From positions 1 to 5,518 of the forward strand of contig DAHVAI010000437.1 in the NCBI GenBank assembly GCA_027314685.1: a stretch of 5,518 nt of DNA. The letters run 5' to 3'. The stretch's first letter is position 1. Each line of letters opens with the position of its first letter. Below, one piece after another: positions 3,592-5,518 of this stretch. Position numbers and translations under genes: made by a program. The stretch comes from Nitrososphaerota archaeon. GTDB taxonomy: Archaea; Thermoproteota; Nitrososphaeria; Nitrososphaerales; CADDZS01. The notes beneath the pieces were generated by a model. It was not told the origin of the DNA, made no database searches, and worked only from the letters and a program-made list of their open reading frames with translations.

Positions 3592-5518
3592 TCAAGCTGA
3601 AGCAAGAGAATTCTCTGCGAGTTTTTCAGAGTCCATCATTTCAATCTCGTTCACCGTATAGATGCGACTGCCTTTGAACGGCAAGAACATTTTACCATTC
3701 CCGTGATAGAACTTGGAAAAGAATTCCACGTAGATCAACCTAGCGCCTTGGATACCTGGTTCGAAAAGCGCTAACACAAGATTGAAAATCTGTCCGAATA
3801 TGAGAATTATTACCCCCATTACAGCAAATGCAATCCCACTTGAGACATCACTCAAGAATATCGTATCTATTACGGCGGCAAGCTCGACTGAGGCAAGAAG
3901 TATTCCGAGAAGCCTCGTATACGAGAGTATGTGGCTGATAATCGAAGGTAGCTCAATCAGAGTCTGTGGCCCTTCTCCATACCCTATCAGCGCCAAACCA
4001 ACCAAAAGCAATGCGATGTAGACTCCAGCAATCGGATTCGTTGTTGGACTGACTGATCCGTGATGAAGTACTGTCAATCCGATTAGTGAGATTCCCCAAG
4101 CAACAGTGAACCACCCCAGCTTTCCGAAAATGTGCTTCTTTTCTCCAGCCCAGTAACTGTTGATCATCCCAAGTACAAGACCGAACGAAACTTCAAACAA
4201 TCCTACGTATCCCGTAAAAAGAAGCAGATCTTTCAGACCTCTCGTTGAGGAAGGATCCAAAAAGGCACCGCTAGAAGGCAAGCCGATGTGCAGATTCGTG
4301 TTGAGGTAAGAGAACAAATACTGATTCAGGTGAAAGCCAAAGTACTCATTGAATCCAAATCCAAAAATCACGCCGATTACTGCACCAGGCATCATCGCCA
4401 TCGCGAGCTTCTGGAACTGTACTGGTTTGAAGATGTTCCTAGCAAAAGATCGTAGCTGCCTTGGAATTATAGTCTTCTTTCTTGGGTTCTGTCTTAATCG
4501 ATTGAGTATCCAGTAGGAAATTCCGATAATTGCTAGACCATATCCAACGTCGCCAAGCATCAGACCAAAAAATATCGGAAAAGTAATCGCGAAAATTATA
4601 GTCGGATCAAATTCCCCAGACTGTGGCAACGTATAGAACCTAATGAATGATTCAAAATAGCGCAATCTCTTAGGATTCTCAAGCAATGTTGGTGGTTTCT
4701 CGTCGCTCTCCAGCCTGAACAGTGTTGCTGATCTCGCATGCTTGCCAAGTACACTTGTCAGAGAGGGAATCTTTTGTTCAGGTATCCAACCTTCCAGCGC
4801 AAACGTGTTATCTGTGAATCCAAAGTTGTTGATGGCTTCGAGCTTCCTGGTCTCAATGGCAAGTTGCTCTTCAAGTGAGGCAAGATTCGAATAATTGGTC
4901 TCAGAAATTTCCTTGAGCTTCTGTTCCACGACTTTCGATTCCACAAGAGCCGTCTCTTTTTCCTTGTTCAGTTTCGACAGAACTTCGTCAGGCTTTCCTT
5001 TGAGTTTTGGAATCCTTTGCAATCTCAGGTTGGCTCGCTGAATTATCGAGCCAAACTTTTCCAGTTCCTGAGTAGGTACGACAACCACAATGCTTACCGG
5101 ATCTTTCCCTTGAGAATAAGTCATAAGATCTGTAATGCTTGCCAAATTCTTTTGGAACTCCGGATAATCATCCTTGGAGACGGTACCGAAGAATGACGAG
5201 GCAGATTCAAGGTCAAATATTGACAAATCTTCGTTGATGAAATTCAATTTCGTGACCAGGTCAATTCTGTTTGCAAGCTCGTCTAACCAAGTAGACAGCT
5301 TTCCTTGATCTTGTTTCAGTCTGGCAACATCGGAATCTATCTTGACTTTCCTTGAAGCATTCAGGAGTTGAATAGGAGCCCCATAGCCTTTCTTTTCAGT
5401 GACATTTACGTGTGGGAGCGCGGTCCGCAAAGCTCTAATTCTGAGCAATTCTTCTGAGACTTCACGAACATTAGCAGAGTCAAGCTCCGTTCTCAAGTAA
5501 GGTAATGCATCTTTCGAG
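3592..5518 (-). CDS. atpI: A/V-type ATP synthase membrane subunit I (subunit a homologue), 5' end beyond the window
   Basis: This is the stator and proton- or sodium-channel subunit of the archaeal A1Ao ATPase. At least 642 codons are visible. Residue numbers here count from TTG at 5496. A soluble cytoplasmic arm (about 1-295) includes a coiled coil near 170-225 and the GWIPE segment (236-240). A membrane half of about seven or eight helices starts with FDPTIIFAITFPIFFGLMLG (297-316) and a GDVGYG turn. The channel helix ELPSIISHILSYTRLLGI (515-532) carries Arg528 (codon 3913-3915), matching the essential arginine of V-ATPase subunit a, and LALFEPGIQGARLIYVEF (575-592) follows. The frame stays open upstream of TTG 5496 to the edge (SKDALPY...), and the family's first roughly 60-70 residues are absent, so that TTG is probably not the true start. 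The gene converges on NAC. Confidence 0.95.
   Translation of the reverse strand, partial: SKDALPYLRTELDSANVREVSEELLRIRALRTALPHVNVTEKKGYGAPIQLLNASRKVKIDSDVARLKQDQGKLSTWLDELANRIDLVTKLNFINEDLSIFDLESASSFFGTVSKDDYPEFQKNLASITDLMTYSQGKDPVSIVVVVPTQELEKFGSIIQRANLRLQRIPKLKGKPDEVLSKLNKEKETALVESKVVEQKLKEISETNYSNLASLEEQLAIETRKLEAINNFGFTDNTFALEGWIPEQKIPSLTSVLGKHARSATLFRLESDEKPPTLLENPKRLRYFESFIRFYTLPQSGEFDPTIIFAITFPIFFGLMLGDVGYGLAIIGISYWILNRLRQNPRKKTIIPRQLRSFARNIFKPVQFQKLAMAMMPGAVIGVIFGFGFNEYFGFHLNQYLFSYLNTNLHIGLPSSGAFLDPSSTRGLKDLLLFTGYVGLFEVSFGLVLGMINSYWAGEKKHIFGKLGWFTVAWGISLIGLTVLHHGSVSPTTNPIAGVYIALLLVGLALIGYGEGPQTLIELPSIISHILSYTRLLGILLASVELAAVIDTIFLSDVSSGIAFAVMGVIILIFGQIFNLVLALFEPGIQGARLIYVEFFSKFYHGNGKMFLPFKGSRIYTVNEIEMMDSEKLAENSLASA

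Noticed and set aside
3782..4021. Plus-strand open frame opposite the ATPase subunit I channel helices
   Set aside because: Antisense to the most conserved membrane helices of subunit I, with no independent start signal or recognisable product.

Overview
The window reads as archaeal chromosome. It carries a cluster of archaeal or archaeo-eukaryotic information-processing genes: transcription factor E (TFE), multiprotein bridging factor 1 (MBF1), the archaea-specific tRNA methyltransferase aTrm56, a NAC-family nascent-chain chaperone with its UBA tail, and an A/V-type ATPase membrane subunit I. The gene set and the B12-dependent ribonucleotide reductase tail would suit a thaumarchaeote or another TACK-lineage archaeon. 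I cannot fix the lineage without a search and hold that placement only loosely. Base composition looks uniform, and I see no insertion sequences, integrases, tRNAs, rRNAs, CRISPR repeats or phage genes.

Layout, left to right. (1) At 1-69 (+) is the last 22 codons of an adenosylcobalamin-dependent ribonucleotide reductase. It meets pyrB (66-1007, -) tail to tail with a 4-nt overlap. (2) A 77-bp gap (1008-1084) holds the most striking non-coding signal: a perfect 27-nt dyad, a TATA-like box and a second short palindrome, all just upstream of pyrB. (3) A tightly packed leftward set follows, MBF1 -> aTrm56 -> TFE (2640 down to 1085). (4) A 67-bp divergent promoter region (2641-2707) separates it from a rightward pair: a free-standing archaeosine-transglycosylase-type PUA protein and NAC, one base apart. 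(5) From 3592 to the right edge, leftward, runs A-type ATPase subunit I. Its true start lies outside the window because the frame stays open to base 5518.

How the genes fit together. TFE and MBF1 act at or near transcription initiation; archaeal MBF1 has also been linked to ribosomes. aTrm56 modifies tRNA, NAC binds nascent chains at the ribosome, and the PUA protein is probably an RNA binder. The centre of the window is therefore a divergent gene-expression cluster, flanked by nucleotide metabolism (ribonucleotide reductase, aspartate carbamoyltransferase) on the left and energy conversion on the right. No stretch over 300 bases lacks a gene. Nothing here is clearly a new defence or mobile system. 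The items most worth follow-up are the pyrB-upstream dyads and the PUA-NAC pair.
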